From positions 186,001 to 250,000 of the forward strand of contig DLHJ01000013.1 in NCBI GenBank assembly GCA_002483145.1: a stretch of 64,000 nucleotides of DNA. Direction: 5' to 3'. Positions 1-8,735 of this stretch are shown piece by piece. The translations under genes and the position numbers were made by a program. Each line of letters starts with the position of its first letter. The stretch's first letter is position 1. Source of the DNA: Cellvibrio sp. UBA7671. GTDB lineage: Bacteria > Pseudomonadota > Gammaproteobacteria > Pseudomonadales > Cellvibrionaceae. The notes below the pieces were generated by a model. The model was not told where the DNA came from, searched no databases, and saw nothing but the letters and a program-made list of their open reading frames with translations.

Positions 1-38
1 GCTATAGTGCCCGGCTTTTTTAGGTTCAGGATTTGCTT

Positions 39-530
39 ATGACCAACAATGATATTCTCCGCCGCCTGCGTTTTATTTTTGATTTTGGCGATGCGCAAAT
101 GATGGCGCTGTTTGCATCAGGTGGTTTCAATGCATCGCGCGAGCTGGTGAGCGATTGGTTGAAAGCGGATGATAAACCCGACTACAAAGAGTTGCGCGAT
201 GTGCAGTTGGCTATCTTTTTGAATGGCCTGATCAATAAAAAACGTGGCAAGCGCGAGGGCGAGCAGCCCGAGCCAGAAAAAAGACTCAATAACAATATTA
301 TCCTGCGCAAATTAAAAATCGCGTTGGATTTTAAAGATGAGCAAATTCTGGAAGTGATGGAACTGGCTGGTTTTCCCCTGAGTAAACACGAGTTGAGTGC
401 ATTTTTCCGTAAGCCTGGGCACAACAATTATCGTGAGTGCCAGACACAAGTACTGCGTAATTTTTTAAAGGGCTTGCAATTCAAGATGCGTGGCAGCGCC
501 GTTGATGCAATGGAGCCTGCGTCCGAATAA
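39..530 (+). CDS. DUF1456 family protein (YehS-like)
   Basis: Small soluble protein of about 163 residues made of two copies of the DUF1456 module. The first copy opens with NNDILRRLRFIFDFGD near the N-terminus and the second with NNIILRKLKIALDFKD near residue 85; each copy carries an LRxLxxxxDFxD pattern followed by a helix-rich segment. A charged linker rich in Lys, Glu and Arg joins them. The family (E. coli YehS) is widespread in gammaproteobacteria and its molecular function is unknown. I chose the ATG at 39 over the in-frame TTG at 33 because AGGA at 28-31 sits seven bases upstream and the family starts MTNNDIL. The upstream neighbour is outside the window. Confidence 0.88.
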   Translation: MTNNDILRRLRFIFDFGDAQMMALFASGGFNASRELVSDWLKADDKPDYKELRDVQLAIFLNGLINKKRGKREGEQPEPEKRLNNNIILRKLKIALDFKDEQILEVMELAGFPLSKHELSAFFRKPGHNNYRECQTQVLRNFLKGLQFKMRGSAVDAMEPASE

Positions 531-540
531 CATGTCGCTT

Positions 541-583
541 ACATTCTAAAGTCCGTACTAACGAAATAGTTCGTTCTAAATGT
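541..583. repeat. Imperfect hairpin downstream of the DUF1456 gene
   Basis: AACGAA (560-565) and TTCGTT (570-575) pair around a four-base loop, and the flanking ACATT (541-545) and AATGT (579-583) can extend the structure. No T-tract follows, so this is at best a weak terminator or a structured 3' end. Confidence 0.3.
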
Positions 584-694
584 ATGGCCTCTTCATAACA
601 ATTGCTTCCGTTCCAGACGAGATTGCTGGATTACACTTTTAAGTACCCCTACTTATCACGTGTTGATCCAGTTCATCTGCTGCGAGTCATTGTT

Positions 695-1111
695 ATGCGC
701 ACTTATATCCGCCACCCCACATCGATTCCCATTCAAGTCTGCGCCGGCGGCGACGAAGATTCGCGCGTTCGGGTGCGCAATTTGAGCGCGGGTGGCTTAT
801 GTTTCATCACCGATAAGCCGGTAAAAGTTGGCACCCTGGTCGAATTTGATATTCCGGTCACCAAACCGGATTATCACGGACGCGGTGTAATCGTGTGGCG
901 CCGCGAGCAGTCATCGACGAAATATGAGGTGGGTGTGCGCTTTACCAGCGACGATGAGTTTTTCCGTACGCGCATGGTGGAGCAGGTGTGCCAAATTGAG
1001 GATTATCGCCAGCGCCTGGCGTTAAAGGGTCGGCAGTTGAGTAGCGAGGAGGCGGCACTGGAGTGGATTGAACGCTACTCGGCGAGTTTTGATCATCACG
1101 CGCAGCATTAA
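695..1111 (+). CDS. PilZ domain protein (c-di-GMP receptor candidate)
   Basis: About 138 residues, nearly all one PilZ domain. The two PilZ signatures are present: an RxxxR motif at the start (RTYIRHP, residues 2-6) and the NxSxxG-type motif in VRNLSAGGLCF, about 30 residues later. PilZ proteins bind cyclic di-GMP through these residues and change activity of a partner. The open frame extends 31 codons further upstream to 602, but the extension has no PilZ similarity and the motif would normally lie at the N-terminus, so I prefer the ATG at 695; the ribosome-binding site there is weak. The C-terminal 40 residues are helical and acidic. It is followed at once by a strong terminator. Confidence 0.85.
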   Translation: MRTYIRHPTSIPIQVCAGGDEDSRVRVRNLSAGGLCFITDKPVKVGTLVEFDIPVTKPDYHGRGVIVWRREQSSTKYEVGVRFTSDDEFFRTRMVEQVCQIEDYRQRLALKGRQLSSEEAALEWIERYSASFDHHAQH

Positions 1112-1133
1112 TAAAAGCAGGTTATCAAAAAAA

Positions 1134-1166
1134 CAAAACCCGGCCATGAGCCGGGTTTTGTTTGTT
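1134..1166. terminator. Intrinsic terminator, bidirectional
   Basis: Perfect 11-bp stem CAAAACCCGGC (1134-1144) / GCCGGGTTTTG (1150-1160) with loop CATGA. T-rich sequence follows and A-rich sequence precedes, so it can serve the PilZ gene on the plus strand and the MFS gene ending at 1176 on the minus strand. Confidence 0.9.
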
Positions 1167-1175
1167 GATGGCATC

Positions 1176-2507
1176 TTAGTCGTGTTTTTGATGGAAGGGT
1201 GCGAGCCAGCAAATCAGAAAAGATGGAATAGTTGCTACCATCACAAAAATAAAATAACCGGTATAACCCATCGCTTCCTGCAATACTCCACTCACCATAC
1301 CGGTGAGCATCATGCACAATCCCATTAGCGCTGTGCCGAATGCATAATGCGCTGTCGTGTATTTGCCGGGAGCGAGCTGCTGCATCAAATAAATCATAAA
1401 GCCCACAGAGCCAATACCAAAAAAGAACTGCTCAACTATGACGCCGGTAGCTATCAATGCGTAGCTTTCCGGTTGGATAACGGAAAGCAGTAAAAATGTG
1501 ACATTGGGAATATTAATCGCGCAGCAAAGAGGGAAGAGTGCCTTTTTCAGTCCTTTTTTGGCAACATAAAATCCGCCGATTAAAGAACCAATGATCATGG
1601 CTATCAGGCCAAAGACGGAATAGATAAGTCCAAATTCCTGATTGGTTAATGAAAGTCCTCCATTTTCCATTGAGTCTTTCATAAACAACATGCTGGGTGC
1701 CAACAAAAAACCATAGCTGAGACGGAACAAGAGTGCGAAACCAATCATCATCCAAATTCCTTTTTTCTGGAAGAAGGTGATGAATGCATCAAGCAGAGTT
1801 GCACTTGCTTCTTTCACACTTGTGGGGGTATTTTCAGAGCGCGAGCCATCGGGCATAAATTTCCAGTGCCAAGCTGCCATTGCCAGCATAACGGCACCCA
1901 ATAACGCGAAGGCAATTTGCCAGGATTGAGTCCAGTCAGTGCCATTTACCAAGGGATCGTGACCAAAAACATTTTCATGTAAAAAACCGGTCAAAATAAT
2001 TAAGCCGCCGGTAATTGCCAGTTTTCCAAGGTTCCAGCTTAAGCTTTGCACGCCGCAATACTGCGCTTGCTGTTTGCTGTCCATAGAGGTGACATAAACC
2101 CCGTCGCTGGTGATGTCCTGTACTGAGCCGATAAAAGAAATTACCCAGAACAATACAATCATGGGAAGAAAAAAACTGGGAAGATTCAGTGCCAGGGCAA
2201 CACCGATAAATCCTATACCTTGTATGATTTGGCTGGCGAGTACAAAAAACTTTTTGGTTTTATACATCTCCAAAAATGCAGCGAACAGTGGTTTTATTGT
2301 ATATGCCAAACCGAGGGCGCTGGCATAACCTGCTGCCTCAGCATTACTCATTCCGAGATTGCTGAACATAATTACGGCGGCTGCGGTAAGAATGTTGTAA
2401 GTCAGCGCCATCGTAAAATAACCGGTTGGCACCCAGAGCAAAGGATGTTTAGTTTTGGCGGTCGGCGTTATAACAGAGGCGGAATCAATCGCAGAATCAG
2501 AACTCAT
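1176..2507 (-). CDS. MFS transporter, AmpG/PAT-like
   Basis: A 443-residue inner-membrane protein with about 12 hydrophobic segments and a charged central loop (PDGSRSENTPTSVKE) that splits it into two halves, as in the major facilitator superfamily. The sequence resembles the peptide-acetyl-CoA/muropeptide AmpG branch: GYASALGLAYTIKPLFA after TM2 and SVQDITSDGVYV in TM4-5 resemble the AmpG QD-x-x-x-D-(A/G) signature. AmpG imports anhydro-muropeptides or GlcNAc-anhydro-muropeptides for recycling; relatives in polysaccharide degraders are thought to import oligosaccharides. No glycosidase or ampC/ampD neighbour is present, so the substrate cannot be set. It stands alone between the terminator at 1134-1166 and ppa. 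Confidence 0.8.
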   Translation of the reverse strand: MSSDSAIDSASVITPTAKTKHPLLWVPTGYFTMALTYNILTAAAVIMFSNLGMSNAEAAGYASALGLAYTIKPLFAAFLEMYKTKKFFVLASQIIQGIGFIGVALALNLPSFFLPMIVLFWVISFIGSVQDITSDGVYVTSMDSKQQAQYCGVQSLSWNLGKLAITGGLIILTGFLHENVFGHDPLVNGTDWTQSWQIAFALLGAVMLAMAAWHWKFMPDGSRSENTPTSVKEASATLLDAFITFFQKKGIWMMIGFALLFRLSYGFLLAPSMLFMKDSMENGGLSLTNQEFGLIYSVFGLIAMIIGSLIGGFYVAKKGLKKALFPLCCAINIPNVTFLLLSVIQPESYALIATGVIVEQFFFGIGSVGFMIYLMQQLAPGKYTTAHYAFGTALMGLCMMLTGMVSGVLQEAMGYTGYFIFVMVATIPSFLICWLAPFHQKHD

Positions 2508-2663
2508 GGTCAGTACCTTGTGTTTTTTCTTGCTGTTGTGTTTTTGTGGTAACGGCGACCTGCTCGTGTGTGTTGTTTCAGGTATTGGTTTGCGTTACTC
2601 ACTGCCACTGGTTTTATTTTAGTCGGCGTAATCCATGCCTTGATTGTTACTCCGCTTTGGAAA

Positions 2664-2694
2664 CAGAGGCCACTTTTTCTGAAAGTGGCCTCTG
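2664..2694. repeat. Perfect 13-bp inverted repeat in the ppa-MFS spacer
   Basis: CAGAGGCCACTTT (2664-2676) and AAAGTGGCCTCTG (2682-2694) pair perfectly around a five-base loop. Neither strand has a clear T-tract next to it. The position, downstream of ppa and upstream of the MFS gene (both minus strand), fits a 3'-end hairpin, an attenuator or an operator. I see no gene in the rest of the 2508-2833 spacer. Confidence 0.55.
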
Positions 2695-2833
2695 CGATCT
2701 CTCTCACCTGATCAAGCGGTTGATGCTGCTTTGTTGGGTGTTACTTTTTTTATTGCGATGTTTAATCGCTATTGTTTACAACTATTTTTTTATTGCTGCA
2801 GTGATGCAGTTTTATTTCATAGCTCGCGCGCAA

Positions 2834-3364
2834 TTATTTGCCCGCTTTGTAGGTTTCTGCGGCTTTCAGGATTTCTGCGCGCGCTTCTTCCAGATCACCC
2901 CAGCCAGCGACTTTTACCCACTTGCCTTTTTCCAGGTCTTTGTAGTGCTCAAAGAAGTGTTCGATTTGCTTGAGGGTGATTGCGGGTAAATCTTGCAGGG
3001 TTTTTACCTCGCTGTAGATAGTAGTCAGCTTGTCGTGCGGTACCGCCACGATTTTCGCATCTTCACCGGCTTCGTCGGTCATCTTCAGCACGCCCAGCGG
3101 ACGGCAGCGAATCACAGAACCGGCTTGCACTGGCTGCGGGAATACTACGAGTACGTCTGCAGCATCGCCATCGCCACACAGGGTGTTGGGGATGTAGCCG
3201 TAGTTGCAAGGGTAGTACATGGCAGTGCTCACCAGACGGTCAACAAACAGCGCATTGCTGTCTTTGTCGATCTCGTACTTGATACCGGAATTCATGGGGA
3301 TTTCGATAACTACGTTAAAGTCATCGGGCAGGCTTTTGCCCGCAGGGACAAGTTCAAAACTCAT
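2834..3364 (-). CDS. ppa: Inorganic pyrophosphatase, family I
   Basis: A 176-residue cytoplasmic enzyme, the same length as E. coli Ppa and colinear with it throughout. It hydrolyses pyrophosphate to two phosphates with Mg2+ and so drives biosynthetic reactions forward. Visible signatures are [16 protein letters not shown]-type substrate-binding residues near position 30, [11 protein letters not shown] (residues about 52-62), the family signature DGDAADVLV (about 66-74) with its metal-binding aspartates, [16 protein letters not shown] (about 98-113), and the C-terminal [17 protein letters not shown]. It appears monocistronic. Translation begins at the ATG at 3364, which matches the family N-terminus. 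Confidence 0.97.
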   Translation of the reverse strand: MSFELVPAGKSLPDDFNVVIEIPMNSGIKYEIDKDSNALFVDRLVSTAMYYPCNYGYIPNTLCGDGDAADVLVVFPQPVQAGSVIRCRPLGVLKMTDEAGEDAKIVAVPHDKLTTIYSEVKTLQDLPAITLKQIEHFFEHYKDLEKGKWVKVAGWGDLEEARAEILKAAETYKAGK

Positions 3365-3467
3365 GATGCGTTCCTGAAGTCTATTGATTGAAAATTAATG
3401 AATTAAAACGGGTTAATCTGCTGCACCGGGTGGAGCAAGAATTCTTTGAGCTAATAGGCGGCGGATT

Positions 3468-4298
3468 CTACCACAACAAAAAGGCGACGATAGCGGTGAC
3501 CACCAGGGTAGCGGCGATCAGTGCCAACCATGCGTTGCGGCGGCCGTTGCTCAGGCTGGGTTCGATGCGGTTGCCGGGCGAAGTGGGGCGGGTTTTCCAG
3601 CGCTTGGGTTCGCTGCTGGGTAGTTTGCGCTCAACTGGTTTGCTCAGCTCATCGATCGGTTTGCGGATGCGGGTTTTGTTGTCTTCGAGGTCGGGTGCGA
3701 CTATGCGGAAAGTGTAGACATCCAGGCGTAAGCGGTCGCCATTGTTGGCGGTGGCATTGTCGATACGCAATTCATTGAGGAAGGTGCCGTTAGCGGAGCC
3801 AAGGTCTTTAATGCGCAGATGATTGCCTTCGATGCTGATTTCGGTGTGGCGGCGCGATAAATGGGTGCCGGGGATTACAATATCGCACTGGTTGCCGCGC
3901 CCTATCACCGTGCTGCGCTCAGGCAGCAATATAAAATGCTTTCCCGCCAGCCAACTGCTATCGGAGACGAGCCGCCAGGGGGCGCTGTAGGTGTCTTTGG
4001 CTTTATCGGGCAGGCTGCGAGGATCGAGTACGATAATGTCGCTGTTGCCGATTTTGATAATATCGCCAGGCAGGATTTCTTTTTGGGTGATGCGCTGGCC
4101 ATTGATGAAACAGCCGCTGGTGCTGTTGTTATCTTTGAGAAAGTATTTGGTATTTTCCTGAATGACCTTGGCGTGCAGTGGGTCTACACCGTCTTCGTCG
4201 ATGATTAAGTGGTTGTCTGCTGCTCTACCGATAGAGAAGAGTTTTTCGACGACCCACACGGGCGGGCGTCGATTATCCTTAAAATGGAGTTTGAGCAT
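3468..4298 (-). CDS. Double FHA-domain protein with a C-terminal membrane anchor
   Basis: A 276-residue protein with two forkhead-associated domains, at roughly residues 20-92 and 128-206. Each has the FHA core: the first SIGRAADNHLIID ... LHAKVI ... LKDNNSTSGCFING, the second VIGRGNQCDIVI ... LSRRHTEI ... IKDLGSANGTFLNE. The second has the full GR / SRRH / NGT phosphothreonine-binding set; the first has LHAK in place of SRxH and may bind differently. A basic, Pro-rich linker leads to a single hydrophobic helix at the very end (LALIAATLVVTAIVAFLLW), so the protein is probably tail-anchored with its FHA domains in the cytoplasm. No Ser/Thr kinase or type VI secretion gene lies nearby, so the phosphorylated partner is unknown. 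Confidence 0.88.
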   Translation of the reverse strand: MLKLHFKDNRRPPVWVVEKLFSIGRAADNHLIIDEDGVDPLHAKVIQENTKYFLKDNNSTSGCFINGQRITQKEILPGDIIKIGNSDIIVLDPRSLPDKAKDTYSAPWRLVSDSSWLAGKHFILLPERSTVIGRGNQCDIVIPGTHLSRRHTEISIEGNHLRIKDLGSANGTFLNELRIDNATANNGDRLRLDVYTFRIVAPDLEDNKTRIRKPIDELSKPVERKLPSSEPKRWKTRPTSPGNRIEPSLSNGRRNAWLALIAATLVVTAIVAFLLW

Positions 4299-4436
4299 GG
4301 CAGATTCCGTATTTTGTCGTCTGAATCATTATTTGTGCTGCTATCTACCCTGAAACTGCGGATTTTGACGCCGATCCTGTGATCTGAATGACCTTATCAT
4401 CGAATTCTATTAACTCATACCCTAAAGGGCAATCAA

Positions 4437-4772
4437 ATGGCTGATATTCCTGAGTACGTAACTCCTCATGCTCCCCCCCAACCAAAAAATAGAGTGGTTA
4501 TTCACTACTGCAATATGTGCCGGTGGATGCTGCGTTCAGCGTGGCTGGCGCAGGAGTTATTGAGCACCTTTGATGGCGAGCTGGACGAGGTGGCGCTACA
4601 TCCTGGTACCGGTGGAATATTCCATGTGTGGCTCAACGGCCAGTTGATCTGGGACCGGGTTAGCGACGGTGGTTTTCCGGAGGCGAAGGAACTAAAACAG
4701 CGGGTGCGCGATCTACTCTGCCCCGAGCGCTCGCTTGGTCACAGTGATGGACACACGAAAAAGGCAGACTGA
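4437..4772 (+). CDS. SelT/SelW/SelH (Rdx) family thioredoxin-like protein
   Basis: A 111-residue protein with the Rdx fold signature: IHYCNMCRWMLRSAWLAQELL, in which Cys25-x-x-Cys28 replaces the Cys-x-x-Sec of eukaryotic selenoprotein W, followed by the family strand VALHPGTGGIFHVWLNGQLIWDR and the terminal GGFPEAKELKQRVRDLL helix. The family is thought to be thiol redox active; no substrate is established for bacterial members. The start at 4437 has AAAGGG eight bases upstream. It runs away from the FHA gene and ends 160 bases before the RND exporter gene. Confidence 0.9.
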   Translation: MADIPEYVTPHAPPQPKNRVVIHYCNMCRWMLRSAWLAQELLSTFDGELDEVALHPGTGGIFHVWLNGQLIWDRVSDGGFPEAKELKQRVRDLLCPERSLGHSDGHTKKAD

Positions 4773-4934
4773 CTTTTGTAACAAATCGTTTCAGGCGCCC
4801 TGAGTTGATGGCCTTTTTACTGTTTTAAATGGGGGTGGCTGGCATAATGGCGCCACCCTGCTGGCTGATAGACAACTGGCTCGTCCCTCTTAACATCCTG
4901 TCGCTCAGGGAAATTTCACCAACCGGATTTTTTC

Positions 4935-7520
4935 ATGCAGACACTTTCACGTTTTTATCTGTCGCTCAACCGAATTTATCGCGCGCTTGTTATCAACCGT
5001 CCCTATCATGTACTGACGACGCTGGTGTTGCTCACCATAGTTGCTGCGTTTGGCATGACTAATTTCAAATTGGACGCGTCCGCTGACTCACTCACCCTGG
5101 AGCACGATACTTCTATCGATTATCTGCGTGAGGTTTCCAAGCGTTACCAAAGCGGTGATTTTCTGGTGCTCACTTATGCACCTAAAGCCGATATGTTTTC
5201 CGATGAGTCGATTAATACGCTTAAACAATTGCGCGATGAACTGGCGAGTGTTGATGGTGTGGCAAGCGTCTATTCCATGATCGATGTACCGCTGCTATAC
5301 AGCCCAATGCGCCCATTGGCGGAACAAAAGGAATCGACGCGTACCTTGCTTACACCGGGTGTCGATCGTTCGATGGTCAAGCAGGAATTTTTAACCAGCC
5401 CGATTTACCGCGATATGTTGCTGAGTCCCGATGGGACGACATCGGCGATTTTGCTCAACCTAAAAGTGAACAATCAATATATCCAAATGGCGCGCCATCG
5501 CGACGCGCTGCGCATGAAACGTGACAAGGAAGGTTTGAGTGAAAGCGAAGAAAAAGAATTGGCGCAGGTATCGGCTGAGTTTTTGGATTACCGCACTGCA
5601 ACTGCCGCACAGGACGCGGCGCGCGTGGAAATTGTGCGCGGCATAGTTGCTAGATATCAGGATCGCGCGCAAATTTTTCTTGGCGGCGTAAGCATGATCA
5701 CCACCGATATGATTGCCTATATCAAAAGTGATCTGGTGGTATTCGGCGGCGCATTGGTTGCGTTCATTATTTTTATGCTGGCATTTTTATTCCGTCAGTG
5801 GCGGTTTGTGGTGCTGCCGCTCGCAACCTGCTTGATGTCAGTGACCTTGATGCTCGGTTGGCTGAGTTGGATTGATTGGCGGCTCACGGTCATCTCATCC
5901 AATTTTGTTGCGCTGTTATTAATCATGGTATTTGCATTCACCATTTATGTCGTGGTGCGCTATCGCGAAATCCATGCGATTGATCCCGATATGGATCAAG
6001 CCGATATAGTTCTGCAAACTGTGCGCGATATGGCGGTGCCCTGTCTGTATTCGGCATTGACCACGATTGTGGCATTTATGTCGCTGGTGATGAGCGGTAT
6101 TCGCCCGGTAATTGATTTTGGCTGGATGATGACCATTGGATTGGTGGTGGGTTTTATTTTAGTGTTTGTGGTGTTGCCTGCAGGTTTGATGATTCTTCCG
6201 AAAGGCGAGCCCAAAGATCGCGGTGATAATTCCGCAGCGCTCACAGTTCGTTTTTCCAAGCTGGCAGAATTTCACGGTGGCAAAATTTTATTGCTCGCGC
6301 TGATTACGGTGCTTATCAGTGCGTGGGGCATCACCCGGTTGGAAGTGGAAAACCGCTTTGTCGATTATTTTAAAAGTGACAGCGAAATCCATCAGGGTTT
6401 GAGCGTAATTGATCGCCAACTCGGCGGCACAGTCACACTCGATATTATTCTTGATGCCGATAAAAACACTATCGATATTGTTGAAGCCGATGCGAGCGAT
6501 GAAGAAGATCCTTTCGCTGAAGATGGTGGCGATGCTGCTGGTGTTGATGAGTCTGCCGACGAAGAAGATCCCTTTGCCGAAGCGGGCGATGAAGATGCTT
6601 TTGCCGATGATGCCAGCACTCCCACTACCGCACCAAGTTATTGGTTTAGTGTCGCCGGGTTGGATCAAATCAAACAATTACACAATTATTTGGAATCGCT
6701 GCCGGAAGTGGGCAAAGTTCAATCGCTCGCGACCGTTTACCAGTTAGCGCATGACATCAACAAAGGCAAGTTGAACGACTTTGAATTGAATGTGCTGCGC
6801 AACATGCTCTCCGACGATATCAAAAACTTTTTGATTACCCCCTACCTTGTTGATGATGTACAGCAAACCCGCATCACCCTGCGTGTTATTGAAACCACGC
6901 CGGACTTGAAACGTGCCGAACTGGTGGAAAAAATTCGCCAGTATGCGTTAAAGGATGTTGGTCTTAAACCGGAGCAGGTGAATTTCACCGGCATGTTGGT
7001 GCTCTATAACAATATGTTGCAGAGTTTGTTTGCATCGCAAATTGCAACGATCGGCGTGGTGTTTGTGTCAATCATGCTGATGATTATCGGTTTGTTCCGC
7101 TCATTTAAAATTGCGTTGATTTCAATACTACCCAATATCCTGGCGGCGGGAACTGTATTGGGTGCAATGGGCTTAGTGGGCATTCCGCTTGATATGATGA
7201 CAACAACTATTGCGGCGATTGTGGTAGGCGTCGGGGTTGATCAAGCGATCCAGTACTTCTATCGTTACCGGATCGAGTTTGCGCATGACCAAAATTATGT
7301 TGAGGCGATGCATCGCTCACACGCATCGATTGGCCGCGCCATGTATTACACCTCAGTCACTATTATTGTGGGCTTCTCCATTTTGATGCTATCGCAATTT
7401 ATCCCTTCGATTTATTTCGGTGTGCTCACTGCATTTGCTATGTTTATGGCGATTGTTGGGTCGCTAACTTTGTTGCCAAAATTAATTTTGATGCTGAAGC
7501 CATTTGGTCCCGGGAAATAA
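4935..7520 (+). CDS. RND/MMPL-family exporter
   Basis: An 861-residue inner-membrane protein with the duplicated RND layout: one N-terminal helix, a large periplasmic loop, five or six helices (about residues 255-420), then the same arrangement again with helices at about 700-855. The second half carries the intramembrane GVDQAIQYFYRYR motif, and the first VFAFTIYVVVRYREIH. It belongs to the predicted exporters of the MMPL/HpnN type rather than AcrB-type pumps, since no membrane-fusion or outer-membrane partner gene is adjacent. The substrate may be a lipid or hydrophobic compound, but this is inference from family. The second periplasmic loop contains an unusual acidic insertion (see findings). 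A bidirectional terminator follows the stop. Confidence 0.85.
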   Translation: MQTLSRFYLSLNRIYRALVINRPYHVLTTLVLLTIVAAFGMTNFKLDASADSLTLEHDTSIDYLREVSKRYQSGDFLVLTYAPKADMFSDESINTLKQLRDELASVDGVASVYSMIDVPLLYSPMRPLAEQKESTRTLLTPGVDRSMVKQEFLTSPIYRDMLLSPDGTTSAILLNLKVNNQYIQMARHRDALRMKRDKEGLSESEEKELAQVSAEFLDYRTATAAQDAARVEIVRGIVARYQDRAQIFLGGVSMITTDMIAYIKSDLVVFGGALVAFIIFMLAFLFRQWRFVVLPLATCLMSVTLMLGWLSWIDWRLTVISSNFVALLLIMVFAFTIYVVVRYREIHAIDPDMDQADIVLQTVRDMAVPCLYSALTTIVAFMSLVMSGIRPVIDFGWMMTIGLVVGFILVFVVLPAGLMILPKGEPKDRGDNSAALTVRFSKLAEFHGGKILLLALITVLISAWGITRLEVENRFVDYFKSDSEIHQGLSVIDRQLGGTVTLDIILDADKNTIDIVEADASDEEDPFAEDGGDAAGVDESADEEDPFAEAGDEDAFADDASTPTTAPSYWFSVAGLDQIKQLHNYLESLPEVGKVQSLATVYQLAHDINKGKLNDFELNVLRNMLSDDIKNFLITPYLVDDVQQTRITLRVIETTPDLKRAELVEKIRQYALKDVGLKPEQVNFTGMLVLYNNMLQSLFASQIATIGVVFVSIMLMIIGLFRSFKIALISILPNILAAGTVLGAMGLVGIPLDMMTTTIAAIVVGVGVDQAIQYFYRYRIEFAHDQNYVEAMHRSHASIGRAMYYTSVTIIVGFSILMLSQFIPSIYFGVLTAFAMFMAIVGSLTLLPKLILMLKPFGPGK

Positions 7521-7540
7521 TTTGTGCATAGGTTGACAAT

Positions 7541-7573
7541 AAAAAAGGGCGCGAATTTCGCGCCCTTTTTTCT
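7541..7573. terminator. Intrinsic terminator between convergent genes
   Basis: GGGCGCG (7547-7553) and CGCGCCC (7559-7565) form the stem with loop AATTT; six A's precede and six T's follow. It can end the RND gene (plus) and the Ser-linker lipoprotein gene (minus). Confidence 0.9.
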
Positions 7574-7598
7574 TTTGATATCAAGCAATCGATTAATA

Positions 7599-8456
7599 CT
7601 ATTTAGGCTCTAGGCGAACGTTGTCAAAATAGTATCCATCGTTCGTTCCTGCTGGACGATTGAGTCCCATGCCAATTTTGATGGTACCTGTAAGCGCAGC
7701 TCCTTTGGTTGGATCTACGGTCAAGGTGTAGGTTTTCCACACATCAATGTCATCCCAAATAGTGCCAATTTTGGAGTGGTATGCCGGGTTGGTGTCGCCT
7801 GCACCACTAGTGATACTGGTGCCAGCAAGGAAAATAAAGTCCTTGTAGTAGTTGGCTTCTCCATTAGTCAATCCGAGTGTATTTCTGGGGAAGTAAGCGT
7901 CTAATTTCACGTTGTAGTCTGCCAGGGTTTTTCCTTCTGGCAAACTAACTTCCATGATAGGCACTGCATTGTAATTACCTACGACTACTTTTAGCACGTT
8001 CACTGAGCTGCCGTTAGCCGGGAGTCCGGTGACTGAGGCAATGGTAACGACTGTTGCGGTTAGTTCTCCCGGATTCCAGCTAGCGCCTTCATAGGTAGCA
8101 CCAGCGGTATCGCTCTCAAAATCGACACTGAGCTTGGTCGCCGCGGCAGAGCTGGAGCTGCTGGATACTGAACTCGATGCGGGTTCTGATGAGGCGGCGG
8201 GAGTAGAGGAGGCAGGCATACTTGACGCCGGCTCAGATGACGCAGGAGTACTTGATGCCGGTGTAGATGATGCGGGCGTACTTGATGCTGGAGTAGAGGA
8301 TGCCGGTGTGCTTGAGGCTGCAGGAGTACTTGACGCCGCAGGCGAGCTGGAGCTTAGCGCAACGGAGGAGCTGCTGCTGGATTTCTTGTTGTCACTACCA
8401 CCACAAGCAGTCAAAGAGGCCGCCAGTGTAATAATTAATGGAAGATGTTTTAGCAT
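7599..8456 (-). CDS. Ser/Pro/Ala-linker lipoprotein with a CBM-like C-terminal domain
   Basis: A 285-residue lipoprotein. The signal peptide ends in LTAC|GG (lipobox, Cys18). Residues about 26-105 are a low-complexity linker of Ser runs and repeated PASST/PAASS units, a hallmark of secreted Cellvibrio polysaccharide-degrading proteins. The last 175 residues look like a beta-sandwich: SVDFESDTAGATYEG at the start and DVWKTYTLTVD ... YYFDNVRLEP at the end, a pattern seen in carbohydrate-binding jelly-roll modules. I see no catalytic residues. The likely role is binding a polysaccharide at the cell surface; it could also be an accessory domain of a lost enzyme. RBS AGGAG lies before the ATG at 8456. 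Confidence 0.75.
   Translation of the reverse strand: MLKHLPLIITLAASLTACGGSDNKKSSSSSSVALSSSSPAASSTPAASSTPASSTPASSTPASSTPASSTPASSEPASSMPASSTPAASSEPASSSVSSSSSSAAATKLSVDFESDTAGATYEGASWNPGELTATVVTIASVTGLPANGSSVNVLKVVVGNYNAVPIMEVSLPEGKTLADYNVKLDAYFPRNTLGLTNGEANYYKDFIFLAGTSITSGAGDTNPAYHSKIGTIWDDIDVWKTYTLTVDPTKGAALTGTIKIGMGLNRPAGTNDGYYFDNVRLEPK
8134..8392 (-). repeat. Degenerate short tandem repeats coding a Ser/Ala/Pro linker
   Basis: On the minus strand a 15-base unit coding roughly PASST recurs about ten times with silent and conservative changes, flanked by Ser-codon runs. Such tracts can expand or contract by slippage, so linker length may differ between strains. Confidence 0.75.
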
Positions 8457-8683
8457 GTTAAAACTCCTGAGGGTAACGTATCTGCCCGGGTAGGCAGTAT
8501 CGGTAACGCGTTATTGTTAGTGTTGCTGGATATTTGATTGCTAAAAAATATAACTAATTGATTTTTATTTAAATTATTGCTTTTTTAAAAGCCTGCATAC
8601 TTGTATTTCTGCAGTAAATGAAACATAGCACACAAATGTTCTTTGCGACTATAAGTCGAGTGCTTTTTTCTGTGGAGTAAATT

Positions 8684-8717
8684 GGGGGGGGGCAAAGGCT
8701 CTGATCCAGAGCCTTTG
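8684..8717. other. Nine-G homopolymer next to an 11-bp hairpin
   Basis: Nine G's (8684-8692) abut a perfect stem, CAAAGGCTCTG (8693-8703) / CAGAGCCTTTG (8707-8717), with a three-base loop. On the plus strand GGATTTTT follows; on the minus strand (the strand of the esterase gene that ends at 8736) the hairpin is followed by nine C's, which is not a usual terminator tail. The rest of the 8457-8735 spacer shows no gene. Confidence 0.6.
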
Positions 8718-8735
8718 GGATTTTTATCTATCGAA

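Noticed and set aside
602-694. 31-codon N-terminal extension of the PilZ protein
   Set aside because: The extension has no similarity to PilZ proteins, and the RxxxR motif normally lies at the N-terminus, which the ATG at 695 provides.
2510-2707. 65-codon open frame on the minus strand between MFS and ppa
   Set aside because: No recognisable family, no good ribosome-binding site, and it runs through the 13-bp inverted repeat; probably chance.
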